This document shows positions 53,926 to 63,401 of a stretch of 64,000 bases of DNA, piece after piece. A model generated the notes under the pieces. That model searched no databases and was not told the origin of the DNA. It was given only the letters and a program-made list of their open reading frames with translations. Position 1 is the stretch's first letter, and each line of letters opens with the position of its first letter. A program made the position numbers and the translations under genes. Source of the DNA: Ryuthela nishihirai (lineage: Eukaryota; Arthropoda; Arachnida; Araneae; Heptathelidae); contig JAWZYU010000028.1 of assembly GCA_038380435.1 (NCBI GenBank), positions 39,925,095-39,989,094 on the forward strand. The letters run 5' to 3'.

Positions 53926-54068
53926 ATTTCGTAGATTCTGGATTTGTGTGTACTCTGAAATATAATGTTATTGTCGACGATGCAAAAAATGAAATGTATA
54001 AATTAAATAAATAATTGTAACCCATATAATGTGTCTGTCTTTTCATTCAGTGTCATTTCTGTCTTGAT

Positions 54069-54191
54069 ATGGATAGGAGAAAGAAGGTGTTAGCTAGTGC
54101 TGGAAGTGTAATCATAACAGTGTTAACGATAGTGGTGCTTGTATTAGAACTTGTAGCTCCTAGTAAAAATATTCAGTGTATATCAGTGTAA
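54069..54191 (+). CDS. 40-residue single-helix membrane peptide
   Basis: ATG to TAA. A charged start (MDRRKKV) precedes a ~22-residue hydrophobic stretch (SVIITVLTIVVLVLELVA), then a short polar tail. Small one-helix proteins occur in Mavericks, but no specific homology is claimed. It overlaps the next PC4-like segment. Confidence 0.45.
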   Translation: MDRRKKVLASAGSVIITVLTIVVLVLELVAPSKNIQCISV

Positions 54192-54397
54192 AAGCCTTAG
54201 GCAGTGAATACAAAATTCGAGTGTGCAACTTAACAGTGGACATCAGACAGTTTATAGGAGACATTCCTACAGTTACAGGTGTTACATTTTCACTACATCA
54301 ATGGCAAAACCTGGTGGGATACGACGTCTGGGTGCAGCAGAAAACAAAACTTTGGAGTGCCATTATTTCGACCCTGAAAGAGGATTCGGTAGTGTAG
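54176..54397 (+). pseudogene. Third PC4-like unit fragment
   Basis: YISVKALGSEYKIRVCNL, then TVDIRQF...TVTGVTFSLHQWQNLV follows the PC4-type pattern (V-D-I-R-x-F, G-V-T-F-S-L-x-x-W-x-x-L) and then runs out of frame into the integrase region. No clear start is visible. Confidence 0.5.
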
Positions 54398-55074
54398 AAA
54401 AGTTAGCTCAGAATACGGGGCTGCCGCTCAAACTCGTCCGAGAATGGTTAGAAAAGCAACCTGCCTACACGCTACATAAGCCTGGTTGCAGAAAGTTCCC
54501 CCGTAACAAAGTTTACGTCAAAGGGTTAGACGAACAATGGCAAGCCGATCACGTAGTTGTGAAAAATCTAACTCGCTTCAATGACGGTTATCGCTACATA
54601 TTAACGGTCATTGATGTGTTCTCGAGGTATGGGTGGGCAGTGCCTATGAAGGCAAAAACAGGGAAAGAAATGATGTCGGCTTTCAAAAAAATCCTTTCCA
54701 AGGGGCGATCTCCCATGAATTTAAAAACTGATCAAGGTACCGAATTTACCAACAGAGTGTTCCAGAAATTCCTGAAAAAGAAAGGTATTCGGTTCTTCGT
54801 CACCTACTCTGACAAAAAAGCAACTTTGGTGAAGAGATGGAATCGTACCCTACGCGAGAGACTGGGGGGCTATTATACACGCAATAACACTTACCAGTAC
54901 TTGGACATGCTGCAACGTGTTGTAAGAGGTTACAATGCCACAGTTCACAGTGCACACGATATGGCTCCCAAGGACGTGACCTTACACAATGAAGACGGTG
55001 TGTGGGTTCGACTCTATCGCAATCCAGCCAGAGTAAAAGAAAAACCAGCATTCAAAGTGGGGGACACGGTTTGA
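54223..55074 (+). pseudogene. Maverick integrase, truncated, catalytic Glu replaced
   Basis: Integrases join element ends to host DNA. The recognisable family sequence starts at about 54355: FDPERGFGSVEKLAQNTGL and AYTLHKPGCRKFPRN are the N-terminal part. The rve core follows, with EQWQADHVVV (first Asp), YILTVIDVFSRYGWAVPMK, LKTDQGTEF (second Asp) and FFVTYSDKKATLVKRWNRTL. Where the family has the third catalytic residue (V-E-R-F-N-R-T) this copy has V-K-R-W-N-R-T, so the DDE triad is broken. The frame stays open to FKVGDTV and stops at 55072-55074, a few bases before the terminal repeat; the chromodomain-type C-terminus is lost. The first ~44 codons (54223-54355) are unlikely to be native. 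Confidence 0.88.
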
Positions 55075-55108
55075 CTAATGGGATACCGTGGAGTGGGACT
55101 ATACTACT

Positions 55109-55296
55109 TGCATCTATAGCGGCCTCTTGCGGAATGATACTCGTTCCTCATATTGGAATTTTATTTCAGTCTCAACACTTATTTACCGCACTGTGTATAA
55201 CGAAGATAATAGTAATAGATAATAGAGAAACCAACTATGCAGGGTCGGTGATGGCTTCAGTGGGAGTCCGCAACGTCTGCGATTTCCTCTTCTAAT
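55109..55296 (+). mobile_element. Right flank of the Maverick: repeat X, right half, then SINE-C 3' end
   Basis: TGCATC (second TSD copy), CTATAGCGGCCTCTTGCGG ... GATAATAG (repeat X), then GAGAAACCAACTATGCAGG ... GATTTCCTCTTCTAATG, which matches SINE-C at 56.34-56.42 kb. Confidence 0.8.
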
Positions 55297-55297
55297 G

Positions 55298-55400
55298 GGG
55301 CGGGGGTGGTCTTCTAATGGGGCGTAATCTATAGTTCCCAGGTTCGAGTCCCAGCTGGGTCAGCGTTGAGATTTATCTCCAAAAATTCCCCGCTGTGCCT
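55298..55400 (+). mobile_element. SINE-A fragment (head)
   Basis: Broken head (GGGGCGGGGGTGG, a repeated TCTTCTAATGGGGCG, then the B box GGTTCGAGTCC) to GATTTATCTCC; the body is absent. Confidence 0.8.
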
Positions 55401-55629
55401 TAAAAGGAGTAATGTCCCAGTTTCAGCAAACGGAAACCGGACTCATAACTAAACCGTCCCTGTTTCAGCTTTCCAAAACTGACATTTTACTTCAATGTCC
55501 CGGTTCTAATCAATCGAAATCTGAACACTCCCCTCCCCTCCTAGATTCGGCGCTGGTTAGAAAGGAATTCCTAATAATAAAAATAATTTGGGAAGAGGCT
55601 AATCGAAGAGAAGCAGAAGAGGCACTTAC

Positions 55630-55720
55630 ATGGAATCATCTTTTTGTAGCTGTTTTTGTGTTCGTTGACCTCCTTTGTCGCGTGCCTCGTGCTGTGGTTA
55701 TGTTCATCCTTCGTTGCAAT
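55630..55720 (-). CDS. PTP exon: start of D1, EHKNSYKKMIP
   Basis: 91 nt: 30 codons plus the T of the Tyr in PYDYNRV; acceptor TTCCGCAG, donor GTAAGTG. HATKEVNEHKNSYKKMIP is the N-terminal KNRY loop of a PTP domain with Arg replaced by Ser (KNSY); the phosphotyrosine-loop Tyr is retained. This is the most upstream exon recognised. The earlier exon with the juxtamembrane segment should lie above 55720. Confidence 0.93.
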
Positions 55721-55761
55721 CTGCGGAAAACAAAAATCAATCACATTAAAATATAAATATA

Positions 55762-55956
55762 TATAAATACCCCCTCAAGCAGCTGCTTGCCACAGAGGTC
55801 TGACAGGAGCCTGCCAGTTTATACGTCACAGTAGAAGGTCTGAGAGGATGGCGGGACCTCAGCAGAAAAACATTACTACATCCATGCGTTAACCGGGGCT
55901 CGAACCCAGGTCCCATAAATCAGTAGCCCAGCGTGCTAACCACTCGGCCACGGGAC
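55762..55956 (-). mobile_element. SINE-B, nearly full length
   Basis: Complement of CCGTGGCCGAGTGGTTAGC head, GGTTCGAGCCCCGG B box and CAAGCAGCTGCTTGAGGGGG end. It lies 41 bp upstream of the D1 exon acceptor. Confidence 0.92.
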
Positions 55957-56199
55957 TTTACACAACAAACAATCACATTACAAACACAATTCCATCTTTG
56001 CATTGCGTAAATATAACACCGCAGTTTTTTCAAGACATAATTCAGATTTTTTTTAAAAATTCACTGCACGTAACAAATAAAGAAATCGGAATTTTTTTAC
56101 TTCTCTGAAGCAATAAATGATAAAGATCACCACGTACTCACCATCAAGTTTCATCGTGTCTCCTCATACGATGTATAAACACTTTTTTTTCCCCGCAAT

Positions 56200-56421
56200 T
56201 TGGGGTAGAGGCAGAATTAGTAGAGCACGTGGTTTGCAATCTGCTAGTTCTCAGGTTCGACTACAGCATATGCCAGCATTCAGATTTTTTTCCGCCAGTG
56301 GCGGAACGTTCTATCATAGATAGGTTGGGCCAGCATTGCTTTGTATACAGAGAAACCAACAATGCAGGGGCAGTGATGGCTCCAGTGGAAGTGCGCAACG
56401 TCGGCGATTTCCTCTTCTAAT
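56200..56421 (+). mobile_element. SINE-C, third tRNA-headed family
   Basis: The head GGTAGAGGCAGAATTAGTAG resembles an A box and CTCAGGTTCGACTAC a B box. The body runs CCGCCAGTGGCGGAACG ... GGGCCAGCATTGC ... GAGAAACCAAC and ends GATTTCCTCTTCTAATG. The same body, split by repeat X and the Maverick, occurs at 52.17 and 55.2 kb. Confidence 0.6.
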
Positions 56422-56806
56422 GGGACGGGGGTAGCTCAGTCGGTAACGCGCCAGACTCGTAATCTGTAGTTCCCAGGTTCGAGTGCCAGCTGGGTCAGCG
56501 TTGAGATTTATCTGCGAAAAATTCCCCGCCCTGTCCACGGTCAGTAGGGGACACCGATGGGCTTGGAAAGGCCACCGTCCGTCGGATGGGACGTTAAGCC
56601 GTGACCCCGTGTACGGGAGAGCCATACCCTGTGCACGTTAAAGAACACGCTGGATGGCCTTGACGGAAGGTTACCATCTGTCTCCCAACAGCTGTTCCAG
56701 TGGGTCCCCTCCCCCAACCTTCTCTGAGCCTTCGGGGCCCATGTGACCTGGCCATTTAGCCCATGGTGTGCAAAAAAGTGCCGCTCAGAGGTAAAACAAC
56801 CCACCC
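56422..56806 (+). mobile_element. SINE-A, full length
   Basis: Complete copy inserted directly after SINE-C; tail AAACAACCCACCCC. Confidence 0.93.
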
Positions 56807-56875
56807 CTCCGTTTTATAGGTCTTGAAAAATTTCTTAGAGAGTGCATGAAATATACGTAAGTTTAATAATTTTTA

Positions 56876-57078
56876 GTGGTTAGCACGCTTGGCTACTGAT
56901 CTAAGGGACCTGGGTTCGAGCCCCGGGTAAGGCATAGTTGTGTGTGTTGTTTTTCTGCTGAGGTCCTGCCATCCTCACAGACCTTCTATTATGGCATATA
57001 AACTGGCAGGCTCCTGTCAGACCTCTGTGGCAAGCAGCTGCTTGAGGGGGTATTTATTTTATTTATTTTTTATTTATT
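56876..57078 (+). mobile_element. SINE-B, nearly full length
   Basis: GTGGTTAGCACGCTTGG, B box GGTTCGAGCCCCGG, body, CAAGCAGCTGCTTGAGGGGG and a T-rich tail (TATTTATTTTATTTATT). Confidence 0.92.
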
Positions 57079-58181
57079 ACTAACATTTTCAAAGGGAGCT
57101 GGACCAGTCACTCTTCATTATAATATCTAATTGCACCCTATTCTGTTCCCCATACAGTTCACTCGAAAGAGAATGAATAACTGAACAACACTAAATTCGA
57201 AAAATGTTTGCCAGCTAATAAAGTTTAATACTTCTCTTGCACAAAATACATTAAGCAAGTGAAGTTGAAAAATAAAAGCAACGAGCTTTCATTTATTGAT
57301 TCAGAATTTAATCAGAAGTTCATTCCGCTATGAAAACTTGCGTTCTAAGAAAGCAAAACAACACATAACTACTTTTCATAAGCTGTATAAGTTCCTTAAT
57401 AAAGGATAGAAGCAAAGTAATCCTGACATTGCTTTGAATCTTTGCTAAATCGGTTAAGGAACTCTTCATAATCTTTAATTTGCTCACTCAGCGACAACAG
57501 AGTTTGTAAACTACAATTTCAATCAGAAATTCGCTTCACAGAAGTTTTCATTCCGACATTAGAGAATAAAGTACACAGAACCGCATCAAGCCATACATCA
57601 CTTAAAACAGCTGCAGAAATCAAACCACTTAAAACTTTTCGTCCAAACAATTAAATTTCTCGATTTCCCTCAAAGTTCGCTTATGTTGATTCACAGAGTA
57701 TAATTTGGATTCCTGCCAAATATTTGACCTCGATGATTTTTGAATAAACCGAAAGACTCTGAAAACTTTTACGATCAAAGACATTCTTCATTTCCTTTTC
57801 GAAAATGGCGATGCACTCGTTATATCTGCTTAATGGAAATGGGATAAAATGTTTTGTCGAGAACACAGACTATTTAAAGAGAAGCACGGGCATCACTACT
57901 AAAAGAAAAATGGTAACTGAGTTGCTATTAAGAGAGTGACCCTAAACTATCTTGTTTCACAGTCGAACGATAACTTTTAACATGCGATTGTTTAGTTAAC
58001 AAATCCAATTTTCCAGATGCGTCTCTTTCACACATCTATACTGCGTCGACTGAAATCTTTGGTGTAACAAGGATGTTTTCATGAAGGGGGGAGGGGTACT
58101 TACTCACCCCTTCCTGTTAATTAAAGATAAATATTCCTTAAGCAGTCCACTTGTTCCAGGGATCTAACAACACAACATTGT
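57079..58181. other. Upstream sequence, no exon recognised
   Basis: 1.1 kb of unique AT-rich DNA. Both strands were searched for juxtamembrane or ectodomain exons of the phosphatase (hydrophobic run, fibronectin- or EGF-like spacing) without success. Confidence 0.5.
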
Positions 58182-58224
58182 TGGGTTGGGTTGGGTTCTT
58201 TACCTCTGAGCGGCACTTTTTTGG
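58182..58224 (-). mobile_element. SINE-A tail fragment
   Basis: Only GTTGGGTTGGGTTGGGTTC plus ACCTCTGAGCGGCAC remain: a very short 5'-truncated insertion. Confidence 0.8.
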
Positions 58225-58268
58225 AATCGTGGGTGCAATACCAATCGAATGTTTTCAACACCTGGAAG

Positions 58269-58650
58269 GGGCGGGGGTGCTCAGTCGGTAGCGCGCCAGG
58301 CTCGTAATCTGTAGTTCCCAGGTTCGAGTCCCAACTGGGTCAGCGTTGAGATTTATCTCCGCAAAATTCCCGCCCTGCCCACGGTCAGTAGGGGACACCG
58401 ATGGGCTTGGAAAGGCCGCCGTCCGTCGGGTGGGACGTTAAGCCGTGGCCCCGTGTGCGGAAGAGCCATACCCTGTGCACGTTAAAGAACACGCTGGATG
58501 GCCTTGACGGGAAGCTACTATCTGTCTCCCAACAGCTTGTTCTAGTGGGTACCCTCCCCAACCTTCTCTGAGACTTCGGGGTCCATGTGACCTGGCCATT
58601 TAGCCTATGGTGCGCAAAAAAGTGCCGCTCAGAGGTAAAACAACCCAACC
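58269..58650 (+). mobile_element. SINE-A, full length with TSD
   Basis: CAACACCTGGAAG flanks the copy at 58256-58268 and 58651-58663. Confidence 0.95.
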
Positions 58651-58663
58651 CAACACCTGGAAG

Positions 58664-59656
58664 AATCCATGCCATGACGTGTTGCTGCTCTTGTGAGGAC
58701 GAAAGGAGGATCCACGCGTTATTAGGTGGGTGTGCATAATAAACTGTCATTTCAGTGTATATTTTTACAAATATATTTTTACAATACATTTTTGCAGTAG
58801 TTCCGGTGACTCACATTCTCAAAGGGGAAAGGGAACGAATACACCCCCACAGATCTGACCCTCGGAATAATTAATCATCGCGATTCAGATAAAATTGCCT
58901 CTCGGATCTTACATTCCACAACCCTACTTTAAACATTGAAAGAATATTGTCAAAAATCGAGAGTTAGATGATTTGTTTGAGATCTTTAAAATATCTTCAA
59001 TCTCATTTCCCTCATAAAAAGCTTATTTAAGAAATTACAAGTCTCTGACTCTTACAACCTAACAAGAATTTATTTGCAATAAAGCGGCCATTGAGTGAAT
59101 AATGAGGTCAAAGTTCAACAACCTAAACGAGTCTTCGGAAGATTTTCTAAACAGTTTCATGATGGATTTTGGCGCCGGAAAGACTTTGTTTTGTATGAAA
59201 ATCAAAGAAAGGAATTTCTTTACCCGTCGTCCTCGTTTCCTTTCTTCCCGAACGAGTCCACACAGAATTTCCCCCGACACCCGTCGTCTGCCTTCGGATC
59301 CCTGTCGGGCCTTTCCTTACAAATAAGATCAGATGCATTCTAATATCGAAAAAAGGAACGGACGCGTCACTTAATTTAATTGCGAACTTTCCCCTTTCAA
59401 TTCCTACAGAAAAGTGACGTCTTTGGGAGGATTGAGCGACATGATAAGTTTACCACAAAGAATGGAAAAAGCCAGCTATATTATCAGCTTTATTGAGATT
59501 AAATGCTTTTTCTACTGTTTTCTAACAGAAACATATCCCATTGAAAATATATTTTTCGTTTTTCTGTTTATAATAAAATTCACTCGTTGCCCGCTTTGAT
59601 CATCTGTTGAGGTACGAAAAGAAAAATGGATTTTTTTTCTCTCTCAGAAATTCTTT
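58664..59656. other. Upstream sequence, no exon recognised
   Basis: Unique sequence. 59095-59345 is open on several frames of both strands and less AT-rich (CCCGTCGTCCTCGTTTCC...), but no family motif or convincing splice pair was seen. Confidence 0.45.
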
Positions 59657-59668
59657 TGTGAAGCAAGG

Positions 59669-60051
59669 TTGAGTTGTTTTACCTCTGAGCGGCAATTTTT
59701 TGCACACCATGTGCTAAATGGTCAGGTCACATGGGCTCCGAAGGCTCAGAGAAGGTTGGGGGAGGGGACCCACTGGAACAGATGTTGAGAGACAGATGGT
59801 AGCCTCCCGTCAAGGCCATCCAGAGTATTCTTTAACGTACACATGGAATGGCTCTCCCGCACAAGGACCAACGGCTTAACGTCCCATCCGACGGACGGCC
59901 GCCTTTCCAAGCCCATCGGTGTCCCCTACTGACCGTGGGCAGGGCGGGGAGTTTTGCGGAGATAAATCTCAACGCTGACCCAGCTGGGAGTCGAACCTAG
60001 GAACTACAGATTACGAGCCTGGCACGCTACCGACTGAGCCACCCCTGCCCC
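59669..60051 (-). mobile_element. SINE-A, full length with TSD
   Basis: TGTGAAGCAAGG at 59657-59668 and 60052-60063. Confidence 0.95.
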
Positions 60052-60337
60052 TGTGAAGCAAGGAAATTGGAATAACGGTACTTCAGAGGAAGGTCATCAT
60101 TCGAAGATCGAAAGCGATGACAGTTGATTAAAATGCGTAGAGGAAGGAGAATTTTTTTTGCGTTTTAAGAATATGAGTTTTGTGGATAAAATAGCGATTC
60201 AAAACGCTTGGAGGAAGAAATGTAAATGATGATTTTTCTCTACGATAATTGTGTTGTTCCGTCATTGAACTTGATGCTCAATGGATTTCTCACCAAATGA
60301 GCATTTTCCACAAAACTATAGTCAGCCATTCATGATC

Positions 60338-60786
60338 TGGGTTGGGTTGTTTTACCTCTGAGCGGCACTTTTTTGCACACCATGGGCTAAATGGTCAGGT
60401 CACCCATGAGTCAGGCACACCATGATCAGGCACACCATGAGCTAATGGTCAGGTAAATGGTCAGGGCCCTGAAGGCTCAGAGAAGGTTGGGGGAGGGGAC
60501 CCACTGGAACAGCTGTTAGGAGACAGATGGTAGCCTCCCGTCAAGGCCATCCAGCGTGTTCTTTAACGTGCACAGGGTATGGCTCTCCCCCACACACGGG
60601 GCCACGGCTTAACGTCCCATCCGACGGACGGCGGACTTTCCATACTCATCGGTGTCCCCTACTGACCGTGGGCAGGGGGGGGGGAATTTTGCAGAGATAA
60701 ATCTCAACGCTGACCCAATTGGGACTAGAACCTGGGAACTACAGATTTCGAGCCTGGCGCTCTACCGACTGAACCACCCCCGGCCC
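60338..60786 (-). mobile_element. SINE-A, full length with internal scramble
   Basis: A normal copy except at 60400-60470, where short tandem pieces (GGCACACCATGA, AATGGTCAGG) have been multiplied before the body resumes at CCCTGAAGGCTCAG. Confidence 0.92.
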
Positions 60787-61029
60787 ACAGACGACCGAGA
60801 GTAACACCACAAATTATTTTAATAAATTAATGATGACTGAATGAAGGTGTTACCAAAAAGTCTAGTCAGACTTGGGGAACGTGTTCTACTGTGCATAGTG
60901 ACGAAAAAAGTTCCTATGAACATTGGGCCAAAAACTCTTCTCTTACGATTTACAGCACATTTTGAGAATGCAAATAAGTGTCTGTAAAGTTGGTTTTTAT
61001 TTCAGTTTTTAGAGCACACTGTAAGTGAT

Positions 61030-62290
61030 CGATGAGGACAAATATACAAATCTAGATAAGAGAGCAAGTGTTCGAAATCCCCTCCCTGAGAGCAATATAC
61101 ACCTCATACACCCAGCAACACACATACAATACACAACAGCGCATACAATACACGCAGTCTCTTCTCATCGACTGTCGAACACATTCCAAAAGGCCCGGTG
61201 TGTTCTGAATTCTTTGGCAACCATCCACGATCCGTTTGCTGAGAGTTGGGTTGGGTTGTTTTACCTCTGAGCGGCACTTTTTTGCACACCATGGGCTAAA
61301 TGGCTAGGTCACATGGACCCTGAAGGCTCGGAGAAGGTTGGGGGAGGGGACCCACTGGAACAGCTGTTGGGAGACAGATGGTAGTCTCCCGTCAAGGCCA
61401 TCCAGCGTGTTCTTTAACGTGCACAGGGTATGGCTCTCCCACACACGGGGCCACGGCTTAACGTCCCATCCGACGGACGGCGGCCTTTCCAAGCCCATCG
61501 GTGTCCCCTACTGACTGTGGACAGGGCGGGGAATTTTCCAGATATAAATCCCAACGCTGACCCAGCTGGGACTCGAACCTGGGAACTACCGTTTGCTGAG
61601 AGCTTGTGTATTAGGAACGGGGTAGTGTAAATAATCAGCCAATCAGCCTTAACGTGTCCCCATAAGTAGAAATCCAGTGAATTCAAACTGAGAGAGCGTG
61701 CAGGCCATGCAATTGGTCAACTTCTACCAATCCAACGGGCAGGATAGGTACAACTGAGATGTTTTCAAGCAATGAGACTAAAGTGTGCTGGAGATCAATC
61801 ATGCATGAACCGCATACGATGGAGTATTTTCAAAGGAATGTCTTCCAGCAATGCAGGTAGTTCTGTCCTCAAGAAATGCAACATATTACAGGCCATTGAG
61901 CGTTGGCAGTACGAAAAATGGAGCAATCAGGCAGCCATCAAGGACGCCAGTCGAAACATTCACATGAAAACTATGCTGATGCAGAGATTGAGTGATTTCA
62001 TGAAGATATTCCCATGACCACTGCTGAATACCATGAAAATCCTCAATGCCATTTCTTGTGAATTGCCATTCATCGGTGATAAAGCAGACAATGGGGGAAA
62101 ATAGAATGCAACAGAGTGCTGCAGAAGCCATTGCGAAAAATCATCTGCTGAATGAAATTCTCTTTACAGTTGAATTGTGAAACACCTACGTCTGCTGATA
62201 TTCTTCTTGTGCTAGTCCTCGGATCCTCCTCGACATGTCCCCCACCTGTTCCTCTAAAGCAGGTGTTCAGACATGTCTGGCCCGCCCCCG
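61030..62290 (-). pseudogene. Degraded mariner-type transposase, split by a SINE
   Basis: On the minus strand, with frame changes: FITDEWQFTRNGIEDFH, WEYLHEITQ, HQHSFHVNVSTGVLDG, CLIAPFFVLP (first catalytic block), then NSLDFYLWGHVKA (the PLDFxLWG motif after the last catalytic Asp). Beyond the SINE come IVDGCQRIQNTPGLF...STVDEKRLRVC, the usual C-terminal helix. It belongs to the same general group as the remnant at 15-16 kb. Dead by multiple frameshifts. Confidence 0.75.
61246..61590 (-). mobile_element. SINE-A, slightly 5'-truncated, with TSD
   Basis: GTTTGCTGAGAG at 61234-61245 and 61591-61602. The copy stops inside the tRNA-like head, so the duplication proves truncation on insertion rather than later loss. 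Confidence 0.95.
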
Positions 62291-62379
62291 ATCAAAAGTA
62301 ATAGACGAAAAGAATCCTGTCTTCCAAAGACACTGATGGATGGCTGAAAAATTATTCCTGGTTGGACATCATCGGTGAG

Positions 62380-62928
62380 ATGGGTTGCATTGTTTTACCT
62401 CTCAGCGGCACTTTTTTGCACACCATGGGCTAAATGGCCAGGTCACATGGACCCCTAAGGCTGGAGGAGGGGACCTATTGGAAAAGCTGTTGGGAGACAG
62501 ATGGTAGCCTCCCGTCAAGGCCATCCAGCGTGTTCTTTAATGTTGGGTTGTTTTATCTCTGAGCGGCACTTTTTTGCACATCATGGGCTAAATGGCCAGG
62601 TCACAAGGACCCCGAAGGCATAGAGAAGGTTGGGGGAGGGGACCCACTGGAACAGCTGTATGGGAGACAGATGGTAGTCTCCCGTCAAGGCCATCCAGCG
62701 TGTTCTTTAACGTGCACAGGGTATGGCTCTCTCCCACACACGGGGCCACGGCTTAAAGTCCCATCTGACGGACGGCGGTCTTTCGAAGCCCATTGGTGTC
62801 CCCTACTGACCGTGAACAGGGCGGGGAGTTTTGCGGAGATAAGTCTCAACGCTGACCCAGCAGGGACACGAACCTGGGAACTACAGATTACGAGCCTGGC
62901 GCTCTACCGACTGAACCACCCCCGCCCC
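62380..62928 (-). mobile_element. Dimeric SINE-A with TSD
   Basis: A 3' half (62380-62543) abuts a full copy. On the minus strand the junction is ...ACAACCCAAC then ATTAAAGAACACGC, the same point as at 32.6 and 36.15 kb. ACATCATCGGTGAG (62366-62379) and ACATCATGGGTGAG (62929-62942) flank the whole block. Confidence 0.93.
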
Positions 62929-63125
62929 ACATCATGGGTGAGGAAACATTATTATGTAGAGACGCTAAGCTTTACTCCAGTATCCGTTCGCTCGGCTATA
63001 AGTGAAATGAATGTCTGCCATTTCAGCGTTGCAGAATTGATTATTCATGGTCAAGATCGCAAATAACACGTGGATTGACGATAACAAACAGACCCTCGAT
63101 TCACTTACACCTAACTTTGAAAATA

Positions 63126-63401
63126 TAAATAATATGACCACCTACAACACGATCTAGTATCGAAATAATATGACCACCTACAGTCGCTCAAAAAATATCC
63201 GAACACTATTGTTGATTACAGACTTCAGAAAAAATATCTGGCAACGATTATTATTATTTTTTTAATTAGTGATCTGGCAACCTTCGTTGACACGTGACAC
63301 GAAGGTTGCCGTGTCACTAATTTCTAAAAAAAAACGTTGTCAGATATTTTTTCTGAATTCTCTAATCAACCATAGTGTTCGGATACTTTTTTGAGCGACT
63401 A
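63126..63401. mobile_element. Foldback MITE with a piece of the hairpin module
   Basis: 63181-63401 is a foldback unit (CAGTCGCTCAAAA ... GAGCGACT, centre near GACACGTGACAC). Before it stand two copies of AAATAATATGACCACCTACA, the outer end of the hairpin module. Confidence 0.88.

Larger units (their letters stand above)
52322..55108 (+). mobile_element. Internally deleted Maverick/Polinton element
   Basis: 2787 bp bounded by AGTAGTATTGTCCCACTCC and, on the other end, the complement of AGTAGTATAGTCCCACTCC. These form a ~35-bp terminal inverted repeat with a few mismatches. It is flanked by the 6-bp duplication TGCATC (52316-52321 and 55109-55114); a 6-bp TSD and terminal AG are Maverick hallmarks. 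It encodes a retroviral-type integrase near the right end plus PC4-like small proteins and a one-helix membrane peptide. The family is normally 15-20 kb with DNA polymerase B, ATPase, protease and capsid genes. None of these is present, and the integrase C-terminus runs straight into the terminal repeat, so most of the element has been lost. Confidence 0.88.
6516..55720 (-). other. Gene: receptor-type tyrosine phosphatase with tandem PTP domains (11 exons seen, both ends off or unresolved)
   Basis: Receptor PTPs dephosphorylate phosphotyrosine at the inner face of the plasma membrane. D1 normally carries the activity and D2 is regulatory. Every exon listed separately has an AG acceptor and a GT donor, and all eleven join without a phase break into 392 codons. 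Reading 5' to 3', D1 carries EHKNSYKKMIPYDYNRV, DYVNASFID, AYIATQGP, IPDFWRLVWEQ, CDRYWP, HYISWPTHT, HCSDGCGRTG and DQYKFIYEALEE. A linker follows, then D2 with VPPDNFRPYL, DYINAVFVD, KEFIVTEWPMPHTV and DFWSLVYDHDC. Architecture and linker resemble the R2B group (PTPRK/M/T/U) most, but some loops recall other classes, so I leave the subfamily open. D1 departs from active enzymes at the WPD loop (WPT), the KNRY motif (KNSY), the P-loop (HCSAG to HCSDG) and the first Q-loop Gln (Glu). Introns span 1.5 to 12.8 kb and carry nearly all repeats of the window. Ectodomain, membrane segment and the end of D2 are not seen. Confidence 0.9.

Noticed and set aside
59095..59345. Overlapping open frames on both strands as a possible upstream PTP exon
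   Set aside because: No splice pair fits the known phase, and the peptides show no ectodomain or membrane pattern.
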